Positions 6,118-6,120 of a stretch of DNA of 6,120 nucleotides are shown in pieces (the first letter of the stretch is position 1; each line of letters opens with the position of its first letter). The stretch is taken from assembly GCA_964496725.1 (NCBI GenBank), contig CAZCAS010000075.1, forward strand, positions 1 through 6,120. The letters run 5' to 3'. Below the pieces are notes generated by a model. It was not told where the DNA came from. It did no database searches and was given only the letters and a program-made list of their open reading frames with translations. The position numbers and the translations under genes were made by a program. The DNA comes from JAZGHN01 sp964496725. Lineage in GTDB: Bacteria; Chloroflexota; Dehalococcoidia; Dehalococcoidales; E44-bin46.

Positions 6118-6120
6118 CAT

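Noticed and set aside
6100..6120. tRNA 3' end as an integration (att) site
   Set aside because: Window ends 3 bases after the tRNA; no integrase or direct repeat of the tRNA end is visible, so nothing supports an integrated element.

Overview
This looks like bacterial chromosomal DNA of moderate G+C. The bacterial signs are Shine-Dalgarno sites (for example GGAGG before rtcB), TATAAT-type -10 boxes, tightly packed operons and a tRNA gene without an encoded CCA. The gene content suggests a Chloroflexota (Dehalococcoidia-like) or similar anaerobic lineage: archease/RtcB, a CysM-like cysteine synthase, and a thymidylate synthase closer to the archaeal type than to E. coli ThyA. The taxonomic call is an inference from gene flavour and is not secure.

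The window holds two divergent operons that leave a compact control region at about 3413-3482. Leftward (minus strand) run archease, the RNA ligase RtcB, a cysteine synthase of the CysM/O-phosphoserine type, and a SagB-type nitroreductase. The gaps between these genes are only 2-11 nt, so they are probably one transcript. Archease is the activator of RtcB, and the pair is a known RNA-repair/tRNA-splicing module. The two downstream enzymes have no obvious link to RNA repair. The nitroreductase runs off the left edge and carries a one-base frame break near 375.

Rightward (plus strand) run a charged helical protein of unknown function, a small lipoprotein whose mature part resembles a minimal transglutaminase-like Cys-His-Asp domain, a 235-residue unknown protein, and a short thymidylate synthase homologue whose start overlaps the unknown gene by 4 nt. 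A separate promoter then precedes a complete tRNA-Lys(CTT) gene at the right edge.

The most notable structure is the divergent control region. The two strands carry the same GTTTAT-18 bp-TATAAT arrangement, placed symmetrically about position 3447.5. The archease reading frame then appears to begin with a GTG only 9 nt past its -10 box, which suggests a leaderless mRNA. No CRISPR array, insertion sequence or phage gene is visible.
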